This document shows positions 9,433 to 16,803 of a stretch of DNA of 64,000 bases, in pieces; position 1 is the stretch's first letter; the number at the start of each line of letters is the position of its first letter. The notes below the pieces were generated by a model. That model saw only the letters and a program-made list of their open reading frames with translations, did not search any database and was not told where the DNA came from. A program made the position numbers and the translations under genes. Origin of the DNA: Alphaproteobacteria bacterium (GTDB lineage: Bacteria; Pseudomonadota; Alphaproteobacteria; CAAGCB01; CAG-977). The stretch is from positions 1 to 64,000 of the forward strand of contig JAKSVU010000002.1 in NCBI GenBank assembly GCA_024413465.1, given 5' to 3'.

Positions 9433-10131
9433 TTATTTTGGAATAATTACCGACCAGGAACGAGAATCTTTGTCTTTACAATCAAGACCTAAATCTGTAC
9501 AAACTTTTTCCATTATTTGAATAGGATTTTCCCCATTTTTGTCAATATTTTTTTCTCCAACAAATTCACATTCAAGGTAAATGAGACCATTAACAGATAC
9601 AAGTTCAAAATGATAATCTGTAAGTAGAGTTGGAACAAATAACGAAAAAGACATCTTTTGTTTAGAAAAATAAGGAGGATGTCCTAACATTCTAAAAGAT
9701 TCAGCAATCGTATCATAGGTGACATGATTAATTTCTTGTTCGTTTTCATAATTACTTTCATTACCATCGATGATACTTTTATCCTTATTTGTCAGGTAAT
9801 AATGATGAACTTGAGCATATTTTTGTTGTTCATTTGTAGGCAAGTTATCAAACCAAGCTTGATATTCGTCAGTTCCTTTGTGTAAATACTGATAAATCTG
9901 TTCATCAGAAGGGATAATAGATTGGTTGTTTGTTATTTTGTATTCCAACGTTTTTCTTAATCTTGCTATTTTAGAATACCCTGTTTTATTGATGGAATTA
10001 AACATATCATCATATTTAATTGTCATACTTTGGGAAAAACCTGAAATCTTCAATTCCTTTAATTTTTGAATAAAATTAAAAAAATCTTTTTTAGTTTTAA
10101 TTGGAATTTTAAATTCTAATTCTTTTGACAT
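9433..10131 (-). CDS. CYTH-like domain protein
   Basis: A 232-aa protein that resembles the CYTH (CyaB/thiamine triphosphatase) triphosphate-tunnel fold. The N-terminal 'ELEFKIPI' (E4, E6, K8) matches the ExExK signature; 'ARLRKT' near residue 57 fits the Arg-rich strand, 'SKQKMSFSLF' the Lys/Arg strand and 'YLECEFVGE' the acidic Glu-x-Glu strand near the C-terminus. Known members act on organic or inorganic triphosphates or make cAMP. There is an insertion of about 70 residues in the middle. The gene is 2 nt downstream of a deoxyribosyltransferase-like gene, so the two are one operon. The catalytic activity is not known; the assignment rests on motif order only. Confidence 0.6.
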   Translation of the reverse strand: MSKELEFKIPIKTKKDFFNFIQKLKELKISGFSQSMTIKYDDMFNSINKTGYSKIARLRKTLEYKITNNQSIIPSDEQIYQYLHKGTDEYQAWFDNLPTNEQQKYAQVHHYYLTNKDKSIIDGNESNYENEQEINHVTYDTIAESFRMLGHPPYFSKQKMSFSLFVPTLLTDYHFELVSVNGLIYLECEFVGEKNIDKNGENPIQIMEKVCTDLGLDCKDKDSRSWSVIIPK

Positions 10132-10133
10132 AA

Positions 10134-10478
10134 TTACCCTTTCTGTGGTTTTTCAAGATAGTTTACTTTTTTTCCTGTTTTAAGAGCATATTCAATTTCT
10201 GATTTTGTAGAAGATCCGATGTATCCTCCAACGTTAATTACATAAATTTCATCAGCCATATCAATTTTGCGTTTATGCATATCATCTAACATTTCTTTTG
10301 TGCGTGTGAGAGTTCCTTCATCCATATTTTCCCACACTTCTTGATCTCCACTATGTCCAAATAGTCCGACAGAGATGACAATGTATCCTTGGAGAGTCAG
10401 TTCTTTTTGTGTCTCCATAAATTCTTTTTTGAATTTTGTAGAACCACATAACGTAATGACAGGATATTTTCCTTGCAT
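10134..10478 (-). CDS. Nucleoside 2-deoxyribosyltransferase-like small protein
   Basis: A 114-aa protein with a Rossmann-like pattern: 'VITLCGSTKFKKEFMETQ' at the N-terminus, 'IVISVGLFGHSGD' after the second strand, 'MADEIYVINVGGYIGSSTKSE' and 'IEYALKTGKK' at the end. The 'CGS' opening and 'S-x-x-E-I-E-Y-A' ending match the nucleoside 2-deoxyribosyltransferase/DUF4406-type superfamily, in which the Glu is the sugar-attacking residue. It is the first gene of a two-gene unit with the CYTH-like gene (2-nt gap). Both folds handle nucleotides, so a shared nucleotide substrate is likely but unproven. Confidence 0.65.
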   Translation of the reverse strand: MQGKYPVITLCGSTKFKKEFMETQKELTLQGYIVISVGLFGHSGDQEVWENMDEGTLTRTKEMLDDMHKRKIDMADEIYVINVGGYIGSSTKSEIEYALKTGKKVNYLEKPQKG

Positions 10479-10618
10479 AAACAGAGACCTTAGTTATTTT
10501 ACTAGGGAAAAAATATACCCAATTCATTAAATAATCAATTGATTTACAGAAAAAGTTTGCAATCAGAAGTGGTCTATTATATTTTTGTACAGATAGATTT
10601 TCTTAAAAACAGGGTTAT

Positions 10619-11668
10619 ATGAAGAAACTTTTTTTTCTAATTGTTTTATTATTGAGTTGCCCAGTTCAAGCTCAAATGCTTGATTTGTTAGAGGATGATG
10701 ATGCTTCAGAAACAATGCCAGGAATGCCTGTAGCAAAACCTGTCGACGTAAAACCGGCTGCAAAACCAGCTCAACCTTTAAAACCTAAACCAATCAAGAT
10801 GAATCCTGTTCAAATGGTAGAAACGACATCAGCACCATCAAAAGCTGTTTCTACACCCGTTTTGGCTCCTAAAACCTCTGATTCAAAACCTGAAATCGCA
10901 AATGGTGGAACGCCCAATATCGGTGGAGGTGATAAACCATCTATACCGAATTTAGGTGATCAAGGTGCTGTGAAAAAATACCAAAAAAGGACGAATTCAG
11001 AATCACTATTTGAGATGCGTAAAAAGTCAAATAGCCGCCATCGTCGGGGTAAGTCAAAAAAGGTTTTTGATATTGCAGGAATAAGAACGGGAATGACCCC
11101 AAATGAGGTGATAAATATCGCTACAGATAAGGGATTTTCATTGAAATTTTCAAATAAACAAGTGCCGGAATTTGATACTTGGAAATATAAAAGAAAATGT
11201 TTAAATTCTGCGGCATTACCCTTTCATTCTTTGAAAGCGTGTATTGATGAGGCAGCAAAAGAGGAAAAAAGTGAATATATTCAAAAATTAACGTTTGAAA
11301 ACAAACCTCTTAAAGAAACTTTAGTCGTAGATTTTACGAGTAATGCAACGGACAATCAAGCATTTCGAATTCATTATACGGCGAAAGGTGATCATTCTTT
11401 AGGTGTAACAAAAGAAGGTCTTTATTTGAAAAACAAACGTCGGCACGATTTTTATAATGCTTTAAAAAATAAATATGGTGAATCTGATTACGAAGAAAGT
11501 TTCGTTTGGGTAGATAGTGATAGTGGAACAATGTTAATGGCGGATATTTCAGATACTTTTTTAGACGTTTCTATTGAATTAGAATGTTCTAAATTAGAGG
11601 CAGATGATGATAATAAAATATCTGAAAAAGAAGCACAAACAGCCACGACAGGAGTGTTTAATTTTTAA
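10619..11668 (+). CDS. Exported protein of unknown function with Pro/Lys-rich linker
   Basis: A 349-aa protein with a clean signal peptide ('MKKLFFLIVLLLSCPVQA', cleavage likely after residue 18). Residues 35-110 are a Pro/Lys/Ala-rich spacer that could cross the periplasm or peptidoglycan. After a basic stretch ('SRHRRGKSKK') comes a globular part beginning 'DIAGIRTGMTPNEVINIA', reminiscent of the 'GMT..EV' turn in BamE/SmpA-like domains, followed by about 190 residues with alternating strands and four Cys. I do not recognise the family. It stands alone, 26 nt before the HD gene start. Confidence 0.75.
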   Translation: MKKLFFLIVLLLSCPVQAQMLDLLEDDDASETMPGMPVAKPVDVKPAAKPAQPLKPKPIKMNPVQMVETTSAPSKAVSTPVLAPKTSDSKPEIANGGTPNIGGGDKPSIPNLGDQGAVKKYQKRTNSESLFEMRKKSNSRHRRGKSKKVFDIAGIRTGMTPNEVINIATDKGFSLKFSNKQVPEFDTWKYKRKCLNSAALPFHSLKACIDEAAKEEKSEYIQKLTFENKPLKETLVVDFTSNATDNQAFRIHYTAKGDHSLGVTKEGLYLKNKRRHDFYNALKNKYGESDYEESFVWVDSDSGTMLMADISDTFLDVSIELECSKLEADDDNKISEKEAQTATTGVFNF

Positions 11669-11680
11669 TTCAAACGTCTT

Positions 11681-11686
11681 GGGAGG
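11681..11686 (+). promoter_or_regulatory. Strong ribosome binding site that decides a non-standard start
   Basis: GGGAGG lies 8 nt before an in-frame ATT at 11695. There is no ATG, GTG or TTG in that frame between the upstream stop at 11659-11661 and the TTG at 11734, which is too far (47 nt) from this site to use it. Confidence 0.6.
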
Positions 11687-11694
11687 ATAAAAAT

Positions 11695-12264
11695 ATTTTA
11701 ATATCTAAGAATAATATATCTACTTACTCTGGATTGGATTTTAACGTTATCAATCCAAGACCAAGTGATATAAAACTTGAAGATATTGCTCACGCTTTGT
11801 CTATGCAATGCAGGGCAAGTGGACATTTTAATCAATTCTATTCAGTTGCTCAACATTGTATTAGTTGCTGTCGAGAAGCTAAAGCTAGAGGTCTATCAAC
11901 AGAAGTTCAAATATGTTGTTTGTTGCATGATGCTTCTGAAGCTTATTTGTGTGATATTCCTCGTCCAATTAAAGAAGATGACTATAAGGAAAAAGAAGAA
12001 CGCATACAGAAAGTTATTTTTTCGGCGTTAGCTCCGCAAGTTTATAATCTCTTTTTTGAAGAAAATGCAGTATGGCAAGAAATAGACGATACGATGTTAT
12101 ATTGGGAATTTGAAACGTATTATAAAACGGAAACAAAACACAATCCTATTCCAGAAAAATCTAAAATCAATATTGAATTGCGGAAGCAATTTATCCCATT
12201 TGAAATCGTCCAAACAGAATTCGTGATGTTGTATAACGAATTGATGAGAAATTTAAAATCGTAA
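11695..12264 (+). CDS. HD-domain phosphohydrolase (phage/YfbR-like), probable ATT start
   Basis: An HD-superfamily metal-dependent phosphohydrolase, the type that hydrolyses nucleotides. 'FYSVAQHCISCC' supplies the first His, 'LLHDASEAYLCDIPRP' the HD pair, and 'EIDDTMLYWEF' the downstream Asp. The obvious start is TTG at 11734, but the residues just upstream in the same frame read 'STYSGLDF', matching the conserved beginning ('TYSG..F....P') of this family, so translation must begin earlier. The only plausible codon next to the GGGAGG site is ATT at 11695, giving 189 aa. That start is inferred, not proven. It lies 26 nt after the exported-protein gene. Confidence 0.8.
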   Translation: MLISKNNISTYSGLDFNVINPRPSDIKLEDIAHALSMQCRASGHFNQFYSVAQHCISCCREAKARGLSTEVQICCLLHDASEAYLCDIPRPIKEDDYKEKEERIQKVIFSALAPQVYNLFFEENAVWQEIDDTMLYWEFETYYKTETKHNPIPEKSKINIELRKQFIPFEIVQTEFVMLYNELMRNLKS

Positions 12265-12279
12265 TTTTTTGTGGGACTT

Positions 12280-12465
12280 TTAGTTCCCCCTAAGAACATA
12301 TTGTAGCAAGTCCTTGAATTGCTTTTTTGCCCACCCCTTTTCGTTTTCCTTCAAAACCTTTATCTCTGAACCAACTGTAATTATTGCTAATTCTTCATCA
12401 TTTAATTCCACGTTTTCTTTGTTTTTTATTTCTTGTTCAGAAATTAATTTGTTTTCTTTTCCCAT
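12280..12465 (-). CDS. Small acidic protein with leader-peptide-like motif
   Basis: A 61-aa protein starting at the ATG at 12465, with GGAAG 6 nt upstream; a 13-codon N-terminal extension is possible but has no ribosome site. The middle reads 'VELNDEELAIITVG', which looks like the 'LSDEEL..VAGG' end of RiPP leader peptides, and is followed by a 28-residue Lys-rich tail without Cys. No modifying enzyme is visible nearby; the next minus-strand gene upstream is a DMT-type transporter. It may equally be an ordinary small cytoplasmic protein. Convergent with the HD gene. Confidence 0.5.
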   Translation of the reverse strand: MGKENKLISEQEIKNKENVELNDEELAIITVGSEIKVLKENEKGWAKKQFKDLLQYVLRGN

Positions 12466-12635
12466 GACAATCTTCCATAAAAATTGAATGCTTTCATATA
12501 ACATAACGAATGAACTTAAAATAAGTTACAATTTTTTTTGAATTTATAAAATTTGCCTTTTTTTATTAAACTTGAAATTTATGTCGTAATCGACTTTGAT
12601 TTCAAATTATACTGACAAAGTACCTTAAAAAGATT

Positions 12636-13517
12636 TTACCCCAATATTGCTAAGGCGACTGTTGAGATAACCAATAATAATACTTTATATGGTGGCAGAT
12701 CATTGTGACGGCATTTTATGCCGAAATGGGTAAGAATATAAGCAATCAGCATAATCCATATAATAGACAGGTATAACAATGCTGTTACATAAGAAGGGTT
12801 CGGTGTGTTATACATTGCAAAATTTTTAAATATGCCTGCCAAAATATTTAAGATAATGATGGGCGAATATTTGACGTTTTTCCATTTGTAAAAATCGGAG
12901 ACTTGTCCGTTATTTTTTTTATAGAGAACTAAATTTACGATGGCAATTATTGTTGATTGAATGATAATGTACAGAATACTGCCTGAAATCAAATCGTCCT
13001 TTGCCGTATAACTCATGCAAAATTTATTCATTGCATCACATAATGCACTTGCTAAAATCAGAGGAAATAGATATTGAAGAGCTTGTTTATTTTTATTTGA
13101 TTTTGAATACGAAAAAACAGAAAAGAAAATTCCTATTAAAGATCCAATAATTCCAATCATACGGAGAGGATCTTCGGAATATTTTGCAATATCTGATGGT
13201 TTTAATATGAGCCAAAATATGAAAACAAAACCAAGGCAGAATGGGTAAATAGAGGAAACTCTTTCTGCTCCCCAAATTCGTATTGCTCGGAATTGTCTGT
13301 AATCAATGAATGAGACGATTATTCCTTGAAAAACACAAGCTAAATAAAATTGCCAAGAAGTTATAAAATTTACCCAAGGTAAAAATAATGAAAGTATTAA
13401 AGCCGGAATAATGCCTCGGTAAAACATAAATACGTTTGGTGTAATTTTGGATATTTGATTGCCAAAGAAATATGCGCAATTAATCCAGCTGGTTAAAATA
13501 GTATAAAATATCCACAT
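12636..13517 (-). CDS. EamA/DMT-superfamily-like membrane transporter
   Basis: A 293-aa integral membrane protein with about ten hydrophobic segments evenly spaced and an internal two-fold layout, as in drug/metabolite transporters. Features include 'NVFMFYRGIIPALILSLFLP' (the 'R-G' after helix 2 is typical of EamA proteins) and 'SSIYPFCLGFVFIFWLI' in the first half, mirrored by 'PSYVTALLYLSIIWIMLIAY' in the second. The substrate cannot be predicted. It is a single minus-strand gene; the upstream region carries the terminator at 13595-13625. Confidence 0.75.
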   Translation of the reverse strand: MWIFYTILTSWINCAYFFGNQISKITPNVFMFYRGIIPALILSLFLPWVNFITSWQFYLACVFQGIIVSFIDYRQFRAIRIWGAERVSSIYPFCLGFVFIFWLILKPSDIAKYSEDPLRMIGIIGSLIGIFFSVFSYSKSNKNKQALQYLFPLILASALCDAMNKFCMSYTAKDDLISGSILYIIIQSTIIAIVNLVLYKKNNGQVSDFYKWKNVKYSPIIILNILAGIFKNFAMYNTPNPSYVTALLYLSIIWIMLIAYILTHFGIKCRHNDLPPYKVLLLVISTVALAILG

Positions 13518-13594
13518 GTTTTATCCGATGTTCTTTAGATTTGTTCAATAGCAATATACTTAATTAAAGGGGATAAATAAAGATTATAATTAAC

Positions 13595-13625
13595 AAAAAA
13601 AGGGAACTAGATAGTTCCCTTTTTT
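13595..13625 (-). terminator. Terminator of the lipoprotein gene (bidirectional form)
   Basis: A 7-bp core stem (GGGAACT / AGTTCCC, 13602-13608 with 13613-13619) with a 4-nt loop is flanked by a run of A on the left and T on the right, so it reads as a terminator on either strand. It lies 17 nt past the stop of the lipoprotein gene at 13642. Confidence 0.88.
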
Positions 13626-13641
13626 CAATGAGTTAAATCAA

Positions 13642-14187
13642 TCAAAATGGTAAGAATGATAAAATACCACCCATACCACCACTAGCTAAAGGTTTTGCTA
13701 TTTCTTTATCTTTGTGATGCATTTGACGATGCTTTACAACATCATCAGACATTTCTTTGATGTTTTTATAAGTGCCTTTGTATCCTTTGACTTTTATTTT
13801 TGCATTATTATAGAAACCAAAGAATTTTGTTTCACCAACTGTTTCATATTGAGGAGCAACGATTACATCTGCACCAGATGCTTTTAGTGCATTGTAAACT
13901 GCTGCACGACTACAATTGTTTCCAGCAAATTCACCACCATCTTCTTGTAATGTTGCACCATAAGCTTGTTTTGTTGGGCTACTTAAAGTTAACCATCCCC
14001 AAAAAGCATTAGAACAATATGCTTCGCCGGATATAGCTTCGCCAACTATAAGGCTTGCTTCCATAGGACGAACTTCAACATCTGTTGTTGCTAAACGAAC
14101 ATCTGTTGTTCCCATATGTGTTGCTGTAGAACATGCTGATAATAAAACTAATGTACTTAATCCAAGTAATTTATTTAATTTCTTCAT
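13642..14187 (-). CDS. Lipoprotein of unknown function
   Basis: A 181-aa lipoprotein: the signal peptide ends in the lipobox 'LLSAC' (Cys19). Notable parts are 'VGEAISGEAYCSNAFWGWLT', an aromatic-rich stretch, 'ASGADVIVAPQYETVGETKF', and a Gly-rich C-terminus ending 'GGMGGILSFLPF'. The middle has the flavour of small TRL-like or DUF-type lipoproteins ('A..A...GAD.I..P.Y') but I do not assign a family. The gene stands alone with its own terminator. Its likely promoter, about 140 nt upstream, has ten consecutive G between the -35 and -10 boxes, suggesting on/off switching by slippage. Confidence 0.8.
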   Translation of the reverse strand: MKKLNKLLGLSTLVLLSACSTATHMGTTDVRLATTDVEVRPMEASLIVGEAISGEAYCSNAFWGWLTLSSPTKQAYGATLQEDGGEFAGNNCSRAAVYNALKASGADVIVAPQYETVGETKFFGFYNNAKIKVKGYKGTYKNIKEMSDDVVKHRQMHHKDKEIAKPLASGGMGGILSFLPF

Positions 14188-14326
14188 CGGTTAATATCCC
14201 TTAAACTCAATAAACTAACGTCTTTGACATTGGTAATGTAAATTTTATTTGCGGAGAAGCTAATCCTCTTTTTTTATAAAATTATCATTTCTTTGTAATG
14301 ACGGAAAAGAAAAAACTTTCTTTTCA

Positions 14327-14358
14327 ATTTTAGTCTACCCCCCCCCCGCATATGTCAA
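14327..14358 (-). promoter_or_regulatory. Putative phase-variable promoter with poly-G spacer
   Basis: On the minus strand a perfect TTGACA (14358-14353) is followed by TATGC, ten G (14347-14338) and then TAGACT (14337-14332) or, overlapping it, TAAAAT (14332-14327). The spacer is 15 nt to the first and 20 nt to the second -10 candidate, both off the optimal 17, so gain or loss of G residues would change promoter strength. It drives toward the lipoprotein gene, leaving a leader of about 140 nt. The rest of 14188-14475 is AT-rich with no gene that I can see. Confidence 0.5.
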
Positions 14359-14475
14359 GTATTTTTTTTATTTTTTATAAAAAGGACAGATTTGAAGGGA
14401 AAAATAAATTAGTTTTTACTAGCAATATAAAAATTTTTTATGCAGTAAAATTTAGATTCTATAAAAAAATTTATC

Positions 14476-14515
14476 CATTTTAAAAAGAGTCTAATATTTG
14501 ACAAAAAATAAAATG
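14476..14515 (+). repeat. 40-bp direct repeat, copy 1
   Basis: First of three copies of an AT-rich 40-bp sequence beginning CATTTTAAAAAGAGTC and ending ATAAAATG. It differs from copy 3 at one position (CT instead of CC at the centre). The ends form a short inverted repeat (CATTTT / AAAATG). A TTGACA hexamer sits inside each copy. Copy 1 lies 31 bp before copy 2 with no gene between. Confidence 0.9.
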
Positions 14516-14546
14516 AAAGTTGATTGTTTGAAAAAATAGTCGTATG

Positions 14547-14585
14547 ATTTTAAAAAGAGTCCAATATTTGACAAAAAATAAAATG
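14547..14585 (+). repeat. 40-bp direct repeat, copy 2
   Basis: Second copy; identical to copy 3 over 39 bp and lacking only the first C. Its last base abuts the ribosome site of the ATPase gene, so the repeat forms the immediate 5' leader of that gene. Confidence 0.92.
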
Positions 14586-14594
14586 GAGATAAAG

Positions 14595-15848
14595 ATGCTG
14601 ATTAAAAGAGACTTGTACTTAAATAAGTTAATTAGTCATAAACACAATACTTTTATCAAGATTATTTCAGGCATCAGACGTTGCGGAAAATCATTTTTAT
14701 TATTTGAATTATTTAAAAATCATTTAATTCAAAATGGAGTTCCATTATCTCATATCATTACAATTGAATTAGATAATTTTAGAGATGAAAAATACCAAAA
14801 TCCAGAGGAATGTTTTAACTATGTTACTTCTTTGATTCAGGACGACCAAATGTATTATTTACTTTTGGATGAAGTACAATTGATGGATAAGTTTGTTAGT
14901 GTTTTAAATGGATTAATGCGGATTAAGAATTTAGATATTTATGTTACGGGAAGTAATTCAAAATTTTTATCAAATGAAGTTGTTACAGAGTTTCGTGGAA
15001 GAGGAGATGAAATTCGTGTTTATCCACTTAGCTTTTCCGAATTTTATTCAATTAAAGATAAAAATTGGGATGATGCTTGGACAGAATATTGCTTGTATGG
15101 AGGAATGCCTGCTGTTTTGAAATTTGAACAACAAAATGAAAAAGCAAAATATTTACAAGATTTATTTAGAGAAACTTATATCAAAGATATTGTTGATCGT
15201 CACAAAATTATAAATACGGAAGAATTGGAAGAATTACTAAATATAATGTCTTCAAATATCAGTTGTTTGATTAATCCAAAAAAAATAGAAGATACCTTTA
15301 AAAGTTTGAAAAAAGTAACTTTAACTTCTCCAACAATAAAACAATATTTGGACTACTTACAAGATGCGTATATCCTTCAAAAAGTTATGCGTTATGATAT
15401 TAAAGGAAAAAAATATATTAATACGCCATCTAAATATTATTTTACAGACGTAGGATTGAGAAATGCTCGATTAAATTTTAGACAATATGAAGAAACACAT
15501 TTAATGGAAAATATCATTTATAATGAATTAAATATTAGAGGATATCAAGTTGACGTAGGTGAGGTTAAGTTATTGGAGAAAAATAATAAAAATACTTACA
15601 CTGAAAAAACTGCAGAAGTTGATTTCGTTGTTAATCAAGCAAGTAAGCGTTATTATATTCAATCTGTTTTTGATTTACCAAATGCTGAGAAAAAAGAACA
15701 AGAGGAACGATCATTATTGGGGATTAAAGATTTTTTCAAAAAAATCATCGTTGTTAAAACAAATACCCCATTATATCAAGATGATAATGGAATTGTCATT
15801 ATGGGATTGAAAGAATTTTTACTTAATGAAGCATCTTTAAATCTGTAA
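14595..15848 (+). CDS. AAA_14/DUF4143-type ATPase
   Basis: A 417-aa protein of the widespread but poorly understood AAA_14 + DUF4143 family of bacterial and archaeal ATPases. The Walker A loop is 'GIRRCGKSFLL' (about residue 30), Walker B 'YYLLLDEVQLMD' (about 95), followed by 'VTGSNSKFLSNEV' (sensor) and 'FRGRGDEIRVYPLSFSEFY'. The C-terminal DUF4143 part includes 'YYFTDVGLRNARL' and ends in a nuclease-like fold pattern ('EVDFVVN') in which the usual catalytic 'E-x-K' appears as 'YIQS', so nuclease activity is doubtful. The ATG at 14595 has GGAG 6 nt upstream. The gene is exactly bracketed by copies 2 and 3 of a 40-bp repeat, suggesting a mobile cassette. Confidence 0.92.
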   Translation: MLIKRDLYLNKLISHKHNTFIKIISGIRRCGKSFLLFELFKNHLIQNGVPLSHIITIELDNFRDEKYQNPEECFNYVTSLIQDDQMYYLLLDEVQLMDKFVSVLNGLMRIKNLDIYVTGSNSKFLSNEVVTEFRGRGDEIRVYPLSFSEFYSIKDKNWDDAWTEYCLYGGMPAVLKFEQQNEKAKYLQDLFRETYIKDIVDRHKIINTEELEELLNIMSSNISCLINPKKIEDTFKSLKKVTLTSPTIKQYLDYLQDAYILQKVMRYDIKGKKYINTPSKYYFTDVGLRNARLNFRQYEETHLMENIIYNELNIRGYQVDVGEVKLLEKNNKNTYTEKTAEVDFVVNQASKRYYIQSVFDLPNAEKKEQEERSLLGIKDFFKKIIVVKTNTPLYQDDNGIVIMGLKEFLLNEASLNL

Positions 15849-15851
15849 TTT

Positions 15852-15891
15852 CATTTTAAAAAGAGTCCAATATTTGACAAAAAATAAAATG
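15852..15891 (+). repeat. 40-bp direct repeat, copy 3
   Basis: Third copy, beginning 3 nt after the stop of the ATPase gene. With copy 2 it brackets the gene and nothing else. The 279 bp from here to the MarC gene hold no gene I can support; only a short CCCTGCAGGG palindrome near 16050 stands out. Confidence 0.92.
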
Positions 15892-16170
15892 GTAAATATT
15901 TTTTATGAAATTTATCCCGAGAAATAAATTGTTATCAAAATAATTCGATGAGGAGCAAGAGGTTTAGAATTTGTGGTATTTAGCCCCCTCACCAATCTTT
16001 TGTAAGTTTCATTTTTTTAAGAAAAATTCACCAACAAAAGATGTCTTCTCCCTGCAGGGTTAGGTATGAAATGGGGTGTTTTTGTAAAAAAATTTTGTTA
16101 TGATTTTCACCTTGTTTTTTCTATGAAAAGTATGTTATCCTTTGTCTCAAAGAAAAAAGGATAGTTTGTT

Positions 16171-16797
16171 ATGGATTTTTTTATTAATTTTTTAAAAATC
16201 AGCACGGTGTTGTTTGTGGTGATAGATCCGATTGGAAATATGCCTGTTTTTATGTCGTTGACTTCAAGTCCTCGTCCTGGATATCGTGCTTTGATGGCAA
16301 AAAGAGCAGTTATAATTGGTTTTATTGTTTTACTTTTCTTTGCTTTTGTTGGTGAGGCGTTTTTAAATTCTTTAGGAATTACACTTCCTGCTTTCAGAAT
16401 TGCTGGTGGAATTATGTTGTTTATGGTCGCTATCAATATGATGAATGATGCTGGTGAGAAAAAAGAAAGTGATGAAAACAAAGATATGCCATATGGGACA
16501 AATGACGTGTCAGTGTTCCCACTGGCTATTCCTTTAATTGCAGGGCCAGGAACGATTGCTTCCATTATTTTGTTGATGTCTGAGCGACATGGTGATTTGA
16601 CAGCACAAGGGATTGTTATTTTAGCTTTAGTTCTTATTTTACTGTTTTCATATATTTTGTTCAGATTGTGTGATTTTTTTGCCAGAATTTTTGGTCAAAC
16701 GGCAAATACCGTTATCACGAAAGTGTTAGGTATTGTTTTAGGAGCGATGGCAGCACAGTTTGTGTTAGATGGAATTAAAGCTTTTATAAACAGCTAA
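16171..16797 (+). CDS. MarC/UPF0056-family inner-membrane protein
   Basis: A 208-aa protein with six predicted membrane helices of the MarC (UPF0056) family. The diagnostic opening 'FVVIDPIGNMPVFMSLT' lies in the first helix and is mirrored in the second half by 'VFPLAIPLIAGPGTIASII'. The biochemical role of the family is unsettled; early claims of multidrug resistance were not upheld. An AAAAGG ribosome site lies upstream. The 3' end converges with ccmI, with 6 nt between. Confidence 0.93.
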   Translation: MDFFINFLKISTVLFVVIDPIGNMPVFMSLTSSPRPGYRALMAKRAVIIGFIVLLFFAFVGEAFLNSLGITLPAFRIAGGIMLFMVAINMMNDAGEKKESDENKDMPYGTNDVSVFPLAIPLIAGPGTIASIILLMSERHGDLTAQGIVILALVLILLFSYILFRLCDFFARIFGQTANTVITKVLGIVLGAMAAQFVLDGIKAFINS

Positions 16798-16803
16798 TCA
16801 TCC

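Noticed and set aside
12280-13517. Complete RiPP biosynthesis cluster
   Set aside because: Only a leader-like motif and a generic DMT transporter are present; no maturase, protease or Cys-bearing core is visible.
14544-14594. ATG at 14544 as the start of the ATPase gene
   Set aside because: The added residues are encoded by repeat copy 2, there is no ribosome site, and the ATG at 14595 has GGAG at ideal distance.
14476-15891. CRISPR array
   Set aside because: Only three repeats, spaced 31 bp and about 1.27 kb apart, with a full gene between two of them and no cas gene; this is not an array.
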